Position numbers and translations under genes: made by a program. Shown one piece after another: positions 8,672 through 17,915 of a DNA stretch of 64,000 nucleotides. The stretch comes from Mucilaginibacter sp. (GTDB taxonomy: Bacteria; Bacteroidota; Bacteroidia; Sphingobacteriales; Sphingobacteriaceae). The notes beneath the pieces were generated by a model that saw only the letters and a list, made by a program, of their open reading frames with translations, ran no database searches and was not told the DNA's origin. Numbering within the stretch: the first letter of the stretch is position 1; each line of letters begins with the position of its first letter. The stretch is taken from positions 62,001 to 126,000 of the forward strand of contig NZ_JANYGH010000067.1 in NCBI RefSeq assembly GCF_025362475.1. Direction: 5' to 3'.

Positions 8672-9517
8672 TTACTTTACAGCCTTTAAACTAAGGTCGA
8701 GGCTTTTTACCGAATGCGTTAGCGCGCCAACAGATATATAATCAACTCCACAATCCGCGTACTCGCGTATATTATCAATTGTTATACCACCAGATGCTTC
8801 TGTTATAAACCGCCCATTAATAATATTAACCGCTTGCCTCAGTTCGGTGAAGTTAAAGTTGTCTAACAAGATACGGTTTATGTTGCCGGTTTGCAAAACC
8901 TGTTCCAATTCTTCCAGGTTTCGTACTTCAATTTCAATGGCCAGCTTTTTATTATTGTCGGCAAGGTATTGATTAGCACTCTCAATGGCCTGCCTTATAC
9001 CACCGGCATAGTCAACATGATTGTCTTTTATCAAAATCATATCGTACAGGCCAAACCGATGATTTACGCCGCCGCCTATTTTTACCGCCCATTTTTCGAG
9101 GTATCTTAAACCAGGAGTTGTTTTGCGGGTATCTAAAACTTTTGTATTGGTAGTTTTTAGCAGGTTTACTATTTCCCGGGTTTTTGTAGCAATTCCAGAC
9201 ATTCGCTGCATACAATTCAAGACCAGGCGTTCGGCCTTTAAAATATTCTGTACATCACCTTCAACTTCAAAGGCAACATCTTTATACTTAACTGTGGCGC
9301 CATCCTGCAAAAAAACGGTGAGCTTAAGCCCGGGATCAATAACGTTAAAAATTTCGGCAGCGAGTTCAACACCAGCCAAAATACCATCATCTTTTACCAA
9401 AAGCTTTGCCTTACCCACGGTACCGGCCGGAATAGTTGATAACGAGGTATGATCACCATCGCCAACATCTTCTTTTAAAGCATTAATTATAAATTGGTCT
9501 ATTAGTTCCTTATCCAA
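8672..9517 (-). CDS. nadC: Nicotinate-nucleotide pyrophosphorylase (quinolinate phosphoribosyltransferase)
   Basis: 281 residues, full length. It converts quinolinate and PRPP to nicotinate mononucleotide in NAD synthesis. Diagnostic segments: DTRKTTPGLRYLEKWAVKIGGGVNHR (TRKT, GGGxNHR), MILIKDNH, IEIEVRNLEEL and EASGGI. The start is a TTG codon; no in-frame ATG lies upstream, and MDKELIDQFI aligns with where this family begins. nadA and nadB are not nearby. Confidence 0.95.
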   Translation of the reverse strand: MDKELIDQFIINALKEDVGDGDHTSLSTIPAGTVGKAKLLVKDDGILAGVELAAEIFNVIDPGLKLTVFLQDGATVKYKDVAFEVEGDVQNILKAERLVLNCMQRMSGIATKTREIVNLLKTTNTKVLDTRKTTPGLRYLEKWAVKIGGGVNHRFGLYDMILIKDNHVDYAGGIRQAIESANQYLADNNKKLAIEIEVRNLEELEQVLQTGNINRILLDNFNFTELRQAVNIINGRFITEASGGITIDNIREYADCGVDYISVGALTHSVKSLDLSLKAVK

Positions 9518-9536
9518 GCGTATTACTTTTAAGGCT

Positions 9537-9544
9537 CAAAAGTA
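9537..9544 (-). promoter_or_regulatory. Possible -7 box for nadC (TACTTTTG on minus strand)
   Basis: Exact match to TAnnTTTG about 20 bases before the nadC TTG start, predicting a leader of roughly a dozen bases. Confidence 0.4.
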
Positions 9545-9569
9545 ATGATTTTTTTGATGTACGGATTTT

Positions 9570-9806
9570 AGATGTGCAGATTTCAAATGTGCAGGTGTGC
9601 AGATTATTTTTTATTTTTTTCCTGAACCTTCAATTTATCAAACTAAGAACATTAAAAATCATGGACAGGCAGAGTTCTATAAATTAATCTGCACATTTGA
9701 AATCTGCATATTGCACATCTATTTTCCATCTGCACATCTGTAATTTGCACATCTGCACATCTATCTTTTCATCTGCACATCTGCACATCTATTTTCCATC
9801 TGTCCA
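9570..9806. repeat. GTGCAGAT word island
   Basis: The gap between nadC and the DUF4783 gene opens with a 35-base block of GTGCAGAT-type words (9570-9604) that is identical to 17916-17950. After about 80 unique bases it closes with many inverted words (ATCTGCACATCT, ATTTGCACATCT) from 9688 to 9806, ending at the DUF4783 stop codon. The right arm is a degenerate tandem array of roughly 10 words. Confidence 0.85.
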
Positions 9807-9807
9807 T

Positions 9808-10206
9808 CTATTTTACTTTTTCATCCTCAATTCTAAAATCAACAATATTCATCGTACCACCTTGATCTTTAAGAGTAAAGGCTACGCGATATTCCTGTTT
9901 ATCGGTAGTAGTTAAAATATACACCCCAAGATGAAAGCTGGCGCTGGAGTTTATTTTATGAAGGAGTTTGATACTTAGCGGTTTATTTTTGGCGAAAAAT
10001 GTATTCAGTATTTGTATGGCCTGGTCTTTGGAGTAGGTATTTTCATTCTCCATAATTACCAAATCTACATTAGCTGCAAATAATTTACCCAACTCTTTAG
10101 TATTGCCCTGCTTTACAAGGTTAGCTACATTATCCAGAGGATCGGCCAAAACCGCATGAGGGATTAGAAGCAAAAAGATTAACGATGACAGGCAAAATAA
10201 CTTCAT
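9808..10206 (-). CDS. DUF4783 secreted protein
   Basis: 132 residues with a signal peptide (about 1-21, ending VLA), then a small alpha+beta domain of the NTF2/SnoaL-like sort (LDNVANLVKQGNTKELGKLF...YSKDQAIQILNTFFAKN). I associate this with DUF4783, found beside nadC in related Bacteroidota. Periplasmic; molecular role unknown. Confidence 0.7.
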   Translation of the reverse strand: MKLFCLSSLIFLLLIPHAVLADPLDNVANLVKQGNTKELGKLFAANVDLVIMENENTYSKDQAIQILNTFFAKNKPLSIKLLHKINSSASFHLGVYILTTTDKQEYRVAFTLKDQGGTMNIVDFRIEDEKVK

Positions 10207-10386
10207 AATATAGATACGTTATAAAACAACTTAATGTTACATTTTGCAAAAAATCAAGAAACGAACACCATATTGGATGACGTTACCCTATAACTGTTTT
10301 TACCATTAATTATTACCTTAATAATCAACCATCTGTAAGTATAAATCTAAATTCAAAATTTATATCCATAAGTTGAGTGTTGCATT

Positions 10387-10394
10387 TATATTTG
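10387..10394 (+). promoter_or_regulatory. -7 box TATATTTG directly before gpmI
   Basis: Exact TAnnTTTG match ending only 4 bases before the GTG start of gpmI, so transcription would begin at or next to the start codon (leaderless mRNA). No clear -33 element was seen. Confidence 0.45.
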
Positions 10395-10398
10395 CAAT

Positions 10399-11922
10399 GT
10401 GGAAAATCAAAAAAAACTCGCATTAATTATCCTTGATGGCTGGGGTTATGGCCGTAATGATCAGTCGAACGCTATAGTTGCAGCCAACACTCCTTTTGTT
10501 GATTCAATGCTGCAAAAATACCCAAACTCTAAACTGGAAGCATCCGGAACCGCTGTAGGTTTACCTGCCGGGCAAATGGGCAACTCAGAAGTTGGGCACA
10601 TGAATTTAGGCGCCGGCCGGGTAGTTTACCAGGAACTGGGCCGCATCCATAAAGCAGTTGATGATAATGAGCTGCCAACCATCCCGGTATTAAAAGATGC
10701 CTTTGAATATGCCAAACAAAACAATAAAGATGTTCACTTTATTGGATTAGTTTCTGATGGGGGCGTTCATTCGCACATCAGGCATGTGAAGGGATTATGT
10801 GATGCCGCAAGGCAATTGGATGTGAATAATGTGTTCATCCATGCTTTTTTAGATGGCCGCGATACCGATCCAAAATCTGGTTTAAGTTTTGTTACCGAAT
10901 TGGAACAACATATAGAAGGTACATCTGCAAAAATTGCAACAGCCATTGGCCGTTATTATGCTATGGACCGTGATAACCGCTGGGAGCGCGTTAAGCTGGC
11001 TTATGATCTTATGGTTAAAGGCGAGGGTGAGGCAACTCAACATATTACAGATCTTATCAAAAAATCATACGAAGATGGTGTTACCGATGAGTTCATCAAA
11101 CCTATTGTTAGGGTTGATGCCGATGGTAAACCGCTGGCTGTTATAAAAGATGGCGATGTGGTTATATGTTTCAATTTCCGTACAGACAGAGGCCGCGAGA
11201 TCAGCCTTGCATTAACACAAAAATCTTTCCCTGAATATAATCTTCACCCATTGAATATCCGTTACATCACTATGGTTCCGTATGATGAAACGTTTAAAAA
11301 TGTACAGGTGGTTTTCAACAAGGAAGATTTAACCAAAACCCTGGGCGAGATATTGCAAAATGCGGGCAAAACTCAAATAAGAATAGCCGAAACTGAAAAA
11401 TATCCGCACGTTACCTTCTTTTTCTCTGGCGGGCGCGAACGCGAATTTGATAACGAAAAACGTTTGCTGGTGCCATCACCAAAAGTGGCTACTTATGACT
11501 TGCAGCCAGAAATGAGCGCAGCCGGTATCCGCGATGCTATCATCCCGGAATTGGAAAGCGGCTGGCCTGATTTTGTTTGTTTAAACTTTGCCAATACCGA
11601 TATGGTTGGTCATACAGGTGTTTTCAGCGCGGTTGTAAAAGCTGCCGAAACCGCTGATAGCTGTACAAAGGCCGTTGTTGAGGCTGGCTTGGCAAATGGC
11701 TACTCTTTCATCATCATAGCCGATCATGGAAATGCCGATTATATGATTAATGAGGATGGCACGCCAAACACAGCGCACACTACCAACCTGGTACCGTGTA
11801 TTGTAATTGATAAAGATGTTACCCACGTTAATGATGGCAAACTTGGTGATATTGCACCAACAATTTTAAGCATACTGGGTGTAGCTATACCTGCGGAAAT
11901 GACAGGAAATGTATTGGTGTAA
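10399..11922 (+). CDS. gpmI: 2,3-bisphosphoglycerate-independent phosphoglycerate mutase
   Basis: 507 residues, full length. It interconverts 3- and 2-phosphoglycerate in glycolysis using two Mn ions. Metal and catalytic residues visible: Asp13 (LDGWGYG), nucleophile Ser63 in GNSEVGH, GRYYAMDRDNRW, NTDMVGHTG and IIADHGNADYM. The start is GTG; the conserved KKLALIILDGWG follows directly, so no later start fits. Its end overlaps the next gene by 14 bases. Confidence 0.97.
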   Translation: MENQKKLALIILDGWGYGRNDQSNAIVAANTPFVDSMLQKYPNSKLEASGTAVGLPAGQMGNSEVGHMNLGAGRVVYQELGRIHKAVDDNELPTIPVLKDAFEYAKQNNKDVHFIGLVSDGGVHSHIRHVKGLCDAARQLDVNNVFIHAFLDGRDTDPKSGLSFVTELEQHIEGTSAKIATAIGRYYAMDRDNRWERVKLAYDLMVKGEGEATQHITDLIKKSYEDGVTDEFIKPIVRVDADGKPLAVIKDGDVVICFNFRTDRGREISLALTQKSFPEYNLHPLNIRYITMVPYDETFKNVQVVFNKEDLTKTLGEILQNAGKTQIRIAETEKYPHVTFFFSGGREREFDNEKRLLVPSPKVATYDLQPEMSAAGIRDAIIPELESGWPDFVCLNFANTDMVGHTGVFSAVVKAAETADSCTKAVVEAGLANGYSFIIIADHGNADYMINEDGTPNTAHTTNLVPCIVIDKDVTHVNDGKLGDIAPTILSILGVAIPAEMTGNVLV

Positions 11923-12469
11923 ACTAAAATCAATACCCTTAGCTGCTTTGTTGAGCAGTACTTTGCTTTTATCCGGCTTGCAATCATGCATGCCGGATAA
12001 AACGCAACCAAACGGCACTTTAAAATATTTTGACGTATCCGGATATTTTAAAGCAGATACCGCAAGACTCAAAAAACTTAACCCCCAGGTTGATAAAACA
12101 GTAATACACAACGACGTAACCGAGCGCAAAGCTGTGTATATTCCCAACTGGGGACAAGAGCTCAACCTGTTCATCCAGTCGGACATTAACAGGCCAGCCT
12201 GGAAAAATAGTTATACGGTTTTAAATACCGATTCTTTGATCATATATACAGCCAAAACGCCAGACCTGCGCACTGTTAAAATCATGATCAGAAAAGAAAA
12301 GAATAAGGTGAAGTGGATATTGATATTTAACCATACCAAAAACCTGCTTTACGAAACAAGAGAAAAACTCAGTTATTTTCCAGATTCGGTTTACCAGATC
12401 GAAAAATCGCAGCATGTGAAGTTGATGGGAAAGAATCTTTATAAGATAAAGGGAATCCTGAAACATTAA
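11909..12469 (+). CDS. Putative lipoprotein of unknown function
   Basis: 186 residues. The lipoprotein signal ends LQSC (Cys about 27), giving an exported lipid-anchored protein. The remainder is a mixed alpha/beta domain with no motif I can name (IPNWGQELNLFIQSDINRPAWKNSY, KVKWILIFNHTKNLLYETREKL). It overlaps gpmI by 14 bases and so is probably translated from the same mRNA, but no metabolic link to glycolysis is evident. Confidence 0.7.
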   Translation: MYWCKLKSIPLAALLSSTLLLSGLQSCMPDKTQPNGTLKYFDVSGYFKADTARLKKLNPQVDKTVIHNDVTERKAVYIPNWGQELNLFIQSDINRPAWKNSYTVLNTDSLIIYTAKTPDLRTVKIMIRKEKNKVKWILIFNHTKNLLYETREKLSYFPDSVYQIEKSQHVKLMGKNLYKIKGILKH

Positions 12470-12502
12470 GGATCTGCATCCTCTGTACCTTTCTAAAGAA
12501 TA

Positions 12503-13144
12503 TTAATGTCTTGCTACAGCTGTAGAAGTTGCCTGCCCAAGTCTATCTTTTGCCTGGTCAATAAGTACCGCAATATCGTTTCTGCCGGGGTTGTTGTTCA
12601 AGATCTTTTCAAGATCGGCAATAGAAGCTCTCAGCGAGTTAATGCCGCGGCTTTTATCGTAAAAACGCGAGTTTGTTTGTAGTTTAAATAAACCATAATC
12701 GCGATAGGCTATACCCCTGTTTTGGTAATATTTACTATCACTGGGATCATTATTGATTGATATGGCCTTTGTCAGATCGACTATAGCCCCCAATAAATAC
12801 AATTCTTTATCAGCATCTTTGGTTTGGTTATCCTTACCCAAATAGCTTTTGGCACGGGCCCTGTAGTAATAAGCAGTGGCATCAGCCGGCTTTATGGCAA
12901 TTACACGAGTATAAGCAGTAATTGATTTTTTATAATTATCGCTGTGATAATATGAATAGCCCAGCATCCACAAAGCGTTGGCATTGGTTGAGTCGGTAAT
13001 ACAGGCCTTTTCAAGATGCGTAACCGCCGATCTGAAATCGCCATCCATCACAGCTTGCTGCCCCATTTTTACATAGGCATTTTGGGCCAATGTTGTTTCA
13101 ATGGATGACAGTAGCAGGAAGGGTAATATAACCGAAAGCCTCAT
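12503..13144 (-). CDS. Secreted TPR-repeat protein
   Basis: 213 residues from the ATG at 13144 (an in-frame TTG 21 bases earlier is less likely). Signal peptide ending TLAQ, then about four TPR units: YVKMGQQAVMDGDFRSAVTHLEKA, ALWMLGYSYYHSDNYKKSITAYTRV, AYYYRARAKSYLG and YQNRGIAYRDYG. Likely a periplasmic or outer-membrane protein-protein interaction module. Partner unknown; no operon neighbours on the same strand. Confidence 0.8.
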   Translation of the reverse strand: MRLSVILPFLLLSSIETTLAQNAYVKMGQQAVMDGDFRSAVTHLEKACITDSTNANALWMLGYSYYHSDNYKKSITAYTRVIAIKPADATAYYYRARAKSYLGKDNQTKDADKELYLLGAIVDLTKAISINNDPSDSKYYQNRGIAYRDYGLFKLQTNSRFYDKSRGINSLRASIADLEKILNNNPGRNDIAVLIDQAKDRLGQATSTAVARH

Positions 13145-13509
13145 CAATGGATTAATGGTGAACAAAATTGTATATCATTAACTAACTTTACATCAAAATA
13201 TTATGCCAAAATCTTCAATTTTTAAAAAAGATTTGTCGGCGTAAACATCCGCAAAGCGATACTATGACTTTTTTTCATCTTTATCAACAAAATTTGAGTT
13301 ATTTAAAAAATAGCCCGTAAATTTGCAATAAACACTAAATCAAACCATTACAAAGCCAAATTGATTGTTATTAATTAATACCATAACTTGGCACAGCTCT
13401 TGAAACATAGTGCTGCACAGGTTAAAATTATTATTTACCTGTATTTTATAAGCCTTATGATTTTATAGGCTGACAACTTGACGTTATTTTCTACAAAAAA
13501 ATATAATTA
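13145..13509. other. Long intergenic region before lon
   Basis: About 365 bases between the divergent TPR gene and lon. AT-rich, no ORF. It holds a candidate sigma-54-type promoter at 13388-13404 and a small hairpin, AAGCCTTatgattttatAGGCTg (near 13450-13471), just before lon. Nothing else is recognised. Confidence 0.5.
13388..13404 (+). promoter_or_regulatory. Candidate sigma-54 (-24/-12) promoter upstream of lon
   Basis: TTGGCACAGCTCTTGAA matches YTGGCAC-N5-TTGCW at every position except A for C in the -12 GC. The GG-to-GA spacing is exactly 10 bases. It lies about 106 bases before the lon ATG. One mismatch falls at an important base, so this is tentative. Confidence 0.35.
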
Positions 13510-15984
13510 ATGAGTTTCGATCCATTCGATTTTAAAAACACTTTACCAGTTATAAACGAAGATTCTGAGTTTTTTCCACTTATGTCTACTGAGGATGAGG
13601 AGGAAATGAACAACGAACAACTGCCAGAAGTACTGGCCATATTGCCTTTGCGCAATACTGTGCTATTCCCTGGTGTAGTTATCCCAATAACAGTTGGCAG
13701 GGATAAGTCAATTAAACTGATTCGCGACGCCAATAAGGGCAATCGTATGATTGGGGTAGTTGCGCAACAGGATGTGGGGATTGAAGACCCCAACTTTAGT
13801 CAATTGAACAAAGTTGGAACTATTGCCCTCATCATTAAAATGCTGCAAATGCCTGATGGTAACACCACCGTTATACTACAAGGCAAAAAGCGTTTTGTAT
13901 TAAAAGATGAAGTACAATCAGAACCTTATATAAAGGCTACAGTTGAGCCTTTTAAGGAAACCAAAATAAAAGAGGATAAAGAATTTAAAGCCATGGTGTC
14001 ATCCATCAAGGATATGGCCATGAACATTATCCAGCTATCCCCTAATATACCAAGCGAAGCCGGCATTGCTATCCGTAACATCGAAAGCACTTCATTTTTG
14101 ATCAATTTTATATCATCAAACATGAATGCCGATATGGCGGCCAAGCAACGCTTGCTGGAGGTTGCCAGCCTTCGTGAAAGGATCAACCTTTTATTGGAGC
14201 ACTTAACGCTTGATTTGCAAATGCTGGAACTTAAAAACCAGATCCAAAGCAAAGTACGTGTTGACCTGGATAAACAGCAAAGAGATTATTTTTTAAATCA
14301 ACAGCTAAAAACCATACAGGAAGAACTGGGCGGCAGCTCGCCCGACCTGGAGATTGACAGCCTGCGTCAGCGTGCCATTAAAAAGAAATGGGCAAAAGAA
14401 GTTAAGGAACATTTTACCAAAGAGCTTGAAAAGCTGGCGCGCACCAATCCTGCCGCTGCAGATTATTCGGTACAGATAAACTACCTGGAGCTATTGCTTG
14501 ATCTGCCGTGGAACGATTTCACTAAAGACAACTTCGATCTTAAACGTGCCCAAAAGGTTTTAGATAAAGATCACTTTGGTTTGGATAAAGTTAAGCAGCG
14601 TATTATTGAATACCTGGCTGTGCTTAAACTAAAGCATAACATGAAAGCCCCTATTCTTTGCCTGGTAGGCCCTCCGGGAGTAGGTAAAACTTCATTGGGT
14701 AAATCAATTGCAAAAGCATTAGGGCGTAAGTACGTACGTATGGCCCTGGGCGGTATCCGTGATGAGGCCGAAATAAGGGGGCACCGTAAAACTTACATTG
14801 GCGCTATGCCCGGCCGTATCATACAATCAATAAAAAAAGCAGGAGCCGCTAACCCGGTGTTTATTTTAGATGAGATAGATAAGGTAGGTAATGATTTCCG
14901 TGGCGATCCATCATCAGCTTTATTAGAGGTATTGGATCCGGAACAGAACAGTACTTTTTATGACCATTACGTTGAAATGGATTTTGACCTTTCCAACGTG
15001 ATGTTTATCGCGACAGCAAACTCATTGAGCAGCATTCAGCCCGCCCTGTTAGACAGGATGGAGATCATCGAGGTAAACGGTTATACTATTGAAGAAAAAA
15101 TAGAGATAGCCAAACAACACCTTGTACCAAAACAACGCGAGGCGCATGGCTTAAAGCTTAAGGATGTAACTCTTAAAAACGATGTTTTAGAGAAGATTGT
15201 TGTTGATTATACCCGTGAGTCTGGTGTGCGTGCTTTGGAAAAAAAGATTGGTTCTGTTGTACGTGGCCTTGCTAAAAATATCGCATTAGAAGAACCTTAC
15301 AACCCTGTAGTAAATAAAAAGGATGTAGAAAAAATCCTGGGTGCTCCCATTTATGATAAAGACTTATATGAGGGCAATGATGTGGCAGGCGTTGTAACAG
15401 GCCTGGCCTGGACATCAGTTGGTGGCGACATCTTATTCATTGAAGCAAGTTTAAGTCCCGGCAAGGGCCGTTTAACGCTTACCGGGAGCCTTGGCGATGT
15501 AATGAAGGAATCTGTTACCATTGCATTGGCCTATTTAAGAGCACATGCAAGTTACTTTGACATCAATCCCAAGCTGTTTGATCTATGGGATGTACACGTT
15601 CACGTACCGGCTGGCGCTACTCCTAAGGATGGCCCATCTGCAGGTATCACTATGCTTACTGCATTGGTTTCTGCATTTACCCAGCGCAAAGTGAAACCAA
15701 ACCTGGCCATGACCGGCGAGATTACGCTGCGCGGCAGGGTTTTAGCCGTGGGTGGTATTAAAGAGAAAATATTAGCTGCCAAGCGCGCCAATATCAAAGA
15801 GGTAATCCTTTGCAAATCCAACCAGAAAGATATCCTTGAGATTAAAGAAGATTATATAAAAGATTTAAATTTCCATTATATAACCGATATGCGCGAAGTG
15901 ATTAAACTGGCTCTTTTGGATGAAAAAGTGAGTGAGCCGCTCGATTTGACAGTTAAAGAAGAAGAAAAAGCTGTAGTAAGTTAA
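13510..15984 (+). CDS. lon: ATP-dependent protease Lon
   Basis: 824 residues, full length. Cytoplasmic AAA+ protease that degrades misfolded and regulatory proteins. The N-terminal substrate domain starts with LPLRNTVLFPGVVIPITV. Walker A GPPGVGKT is at 387-394, and FILDEIDKVG is Walker B. The C-terminal protease domain has catalytic Ser710 (PKDGPSAG) and Lys753 (GGIKEK), with the same 43-residue spacing as the E. coli dyad. Stands alone with a strong terminator after it; possibly heat- or sigma-54-controlled from the long upstream gap. Confidence 0.98.
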   Translation: MSFDPFDFKNTLPVINEDSEFFPLMSTEDEEEMNNEQLPEVLAILPLRNTVLFPGVVIPITVGRDKSIKLIRDANKGNRMIGVVAQQDVGIEDPNFSQLNKVGTIALIIKMLQMPDGNTTVILQGKKRFVLKDEVQSEPYIKATVEPFKETKIKEDKEFKAMVSSIKDMAMNIIQLSPNIPSEAGIAIRNIESTSFLINFISSNMNADMAAKQRLLEVASLRERINLLLEHLTLDLQMLELKNQIQSKVRVDLDKQQRDYFLNQQLKTIQEELGGSSPDLEIDSLRQRAIKKKWAKEVKEHFTKELEKLARTNPAAADYSVQINYLELLLDLPWNDFTKDNFDLKRAQKVLDKDHFGLDKVKQRIIEYLAVLKLKHNMKAPILCLVGPPGVGKTSLGKSIAKALGRKYVRMALGGIRDEAEIRGHRKTYIGAMPGRIIQSIKKAGAANPVFILDEIDKVGNDFRGDPSSALLEVLDPEQNSTFYDHYVEMDFDLSNVMFIATANSLSSIQPALLDRMEIIEVNGYTIEEKIEIAKQHLVPKQREAHGLKLKDVTLKNDVLEKIVVDYTRESGVRALEKKIGSVVRGLAKNIALEEPYNPVVNKKDVEKILGAPIYDKDLYEGNDVAGVVTGLAWTSVGGDILFIEASLSPGKGRLTLTGSLGDVMKESVTIALAYLRAHASYFDINPKLFDLWDVHVHVPAGATPKDGPSAGITMLTALVSAFTQRKVKPNLAMTGEITLRGRVLAVGGIKEKILAAKRANIKEVILCKSNQKDILEIKEDYIKDLNFHYITDMREVIKLALLDEKVSEPLDLTVKEEEKAVVS

Positions 15985-15988
15985 ATAT

Positions 15989-16015
15989 AAAAGGCACCTG
16001 AACGGTGCCTTTTTT
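15989..16015 (+). terminator. Rho-independent terminator of lon
   Basis: AAAAGGCACC tgaac GGTGCCTTTTTT: a stem of six GC-rich pairs extended by A/T pairs, a 5-base loop and a T-run, starting 4 bases after the lon stop. Confidence 0.92.
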
Positions 16016-16214
16016 GTTTCATAACAATGGCTGGCTATATCCCACTATAATCGGGAATCGGCACCTGGCTTCAGCCAGTTCAGGCAGTATTCTCCAATGC
16101 ATTTTATCCTTTGTACCCCGGTTTCGCAATCCTGAAAACATCTGTTTGAAACCTTTTGTAACCCATCAGCGTAATACGTGTTTGAATTGTATATTAATTC
16201 AATACACCTAAAGA

Positions 16215-16817
16215 ATGAAGAAATTTTTTACACTAAACATTATTATCTTATCGCTGCTCTTATTATCCCGCTTTAGCTCCTCGGCTCAAATTGTAGAGCC
16301 CAACATGCAGGATACAGTTAAAAAGAAGGCACATCCCACGGCAACAAAGTCGGTTGTCATTGATTCTACCAAGGTTGAATCAACTGAACAAACTGGTAAC
16401 AAAGCTCAGTCCGTTTATTTTGAAGTAGGCGGTCCCGGCCTCGCGCTTACCATTAATTATGATGCACGTTTTGGTCACAGGCGCAATGGTTTTGGTTACC
16501 GGATTGGTGCGGGTTATTTCGCATCGGGCGGCAACAATGTATTTACTGTTCCAATACAAGTAAATTACCTGGCAGGTAATGGCTCCAGTTTGCTTGAGTT
16601 AGGCGCGGGCACTACCTTCCTAAACTCATACGGAGACAACAAAGGCAAAACCTTCATTTTTGACAGGGTTACCGGCTTTATTGGTACAGCCACAATTGGT
16701 TATCGTTACCAGCCCCAACAAAAAGGAATTAATCTCAGAATTGGCTTCGTTCCGATATTCTATGACGAAGGCATTATAGCTGCAGGCGGTGTAAGCGTGG
16801 GTTATACCTTTAAATAA
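16215..16817 (+). CDS. Secreted, probably outer-membrane, protein of unknown function
   Basis: 200 residues. Signal peptide ending SSSAQ (about 24), a polar Thr/Lys-rich segment to about 65, then alternating strands (VYFEVGGPGLALTINYDARFG, FGYRIGAGYFASGG, GVSVGYTFK) ending in an aromatic-lysine terminus, as in small outer-membrane beta-barrels. No specific family recognised. It has its own terminator downstream. Confidence 0.65.
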   Translation: MKKFFTLNIIILSLLLLSRFSSSAQIVEPNMQDTVKKKAHPTATKSVVIDSTKVESTEQTGNKAQSVYFEVGGPGLALTINYDARFGHRRNGFGYRIGAGYFASGGNNVFTVPIQVNYLAGNGSSLLELGAGTTFLNSYGDNKGKTFIFDRVTGFIGTATIGYRYQPQQKGINLRIGFVPIFYDEGIIAAGGVSVGYTFK

Positions 16818-16838
16818 TTTCATACAACCTCATCACAT

Positions 16839-16882
16839 AAAAGGGTTTCCGGATGAATAAAAACTTCTGGCGACCCTTTTTT
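16839..16882 (+). terminator. Hairpin terminator
   Basis: AAAAGGGT (16839-16846) pairs with ACCCTTTT, followed by further T's to 16882. The loop between is long with partial internal pairing. It sits 22 bases after the barrel-like gene. Confidence 0.7.
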
Positions 16883-16960
16883 ATTTTATATGCCCGGCAG
16901 CGGCTATTATAAATCAACTCAATTTTTTTATATTAGTCGCTGATATATTTTATACCCTAA

Positions 16961-17914
16961 ATGTTAAAAAAGCTATTTATAACACTGGTATGCCTGTTAG
17001 GTAGTATTGGTGTATTTGCCCAGACACGTGGCCACGAATTTGGGATACAATCAGACAACGACTCCTATTTGGGGCAGGGATCTGACAGGTATTACACCAA
17101 CGGAATTTACTTTTATTACCGCCAGGCATTAAAAACCGGGGATGGCAGCAATCTTCAAAATAAAGTTTTAGGGATTGAGTTAGGGCAGAAAATGTTTAAT
17201 GCGCAATCTGGTTATGTACGCGATGCTAATGATGTAGACAGGCCTTTTGCTGCATATAGTTATTTGGGTACAACCCTTAATTTATTATACAAAAACGAAA
17301 GCACCCTTAAATTAGGTGCTCAGCTCGGCTTAGTTGGCCCGGCAGCAGGTGGCGAACCCGTTCAAAAGCTAATCCACAATACATTTGGTTTTTATACATT
17401 AAACGGCTGGCAATACCAGATCAAAAATGATGTTGAGCTCAACCTATCTGCCGAATACAATAAATTGCTGGCCCGTGCATCATGGATTGATTTAAGCCTG
17501 GCCAGTTACGCCAATTTAGGTACCGGTTTTACAGGTGCAGGCGCAGGCCCCTTGATCCGATTGGGTAATTTTAACCAGCTATTTAATTCGGTAAGTACAC
17601 AAAGTACCGTTTCTGCAACTGAGCAAACAGGTTTATTGCATAAACACGAAATATTTTTTTACTACAAGCCTCAGGCAAACGCGGTTGTTTACGATGCAAC
17701 CATACAGGGTGGGCTGTTCAGCAATAACAATTCAAACAGCCAGGAAATAACAAAACCTAAAAACTCTTTTGTATTTAGCCAACAGGTTGGTGTGGCTTTT
17801 AGTACCAGCCGTTTTACATTTGATGTGGCTGCTATCTTCCACACCCGCGAAGTAAAAACAATGCATCAATCTCACCAGTGGGCGGCTGTAACCGGAGTTT
17901 ATAGATTCAAATAA
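16961..17914 (+). CDS. LpxR-type lipid A deacylase (DUF2219)
   Basis: 317 residues with a signal peptide (about 1-20). The start of the mature protein, GIQSDNDSYLGQGSDRYYTNGIYFYYR, is the LpxR signature: the paired Asn/Asp (33-34) and the YTNG strand match the known active-site region. LpxR in Salmonella is an outer-membrane barrel that removes the 3'-acyloxyacyl chain of lipid A. The strand-rich remainder ends in YRFK. The substrate here is inferred from family. Confidence 0.85.
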   Translation: MLKKLFITLVCLLGSIGVFAQTRGHEFGIQSDNDSYLGQGSDRYYTNGIYFYYRQALKTGDGSNLQNKVLGIELGQKMFNAQSGYVRDANDVDRPFAAYSYLGTTLNLLYKNESTLKLGAQLGLVGPAAGGEPVQKLIHNTFGFYTLNGWQYQIKNDVELNLSAEYNKLLARASWIDLSLASYANLGTGFTGAGAGPLIRLGNFNQLFNSVSTQSTVSATEQTGLLHKHEIFFYYKPQANAVVYDATIQGGLFSNNNSNSQEITKPKNSFVFSQQVGVAFSTSRFTFDVAAIFHTREVKTMHQSHQWAAVTGVYRFK

Positions 17915-17915
17915 C

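Noticed and set aside
9697..9915. 72-codon frame in the nadC/DUF4783 gap
   Set aside because: Composed mostly of repeat words (HLHICNLHICTSIF) and overlapping the real DUF4783 gene on the other strand; a by-product of the repeat.
16005..16211. 68-codon frame after lon
   Set aside because: It begins inside the lon terminator, has no family resemblance and is followed by a real gene. Likely chance.
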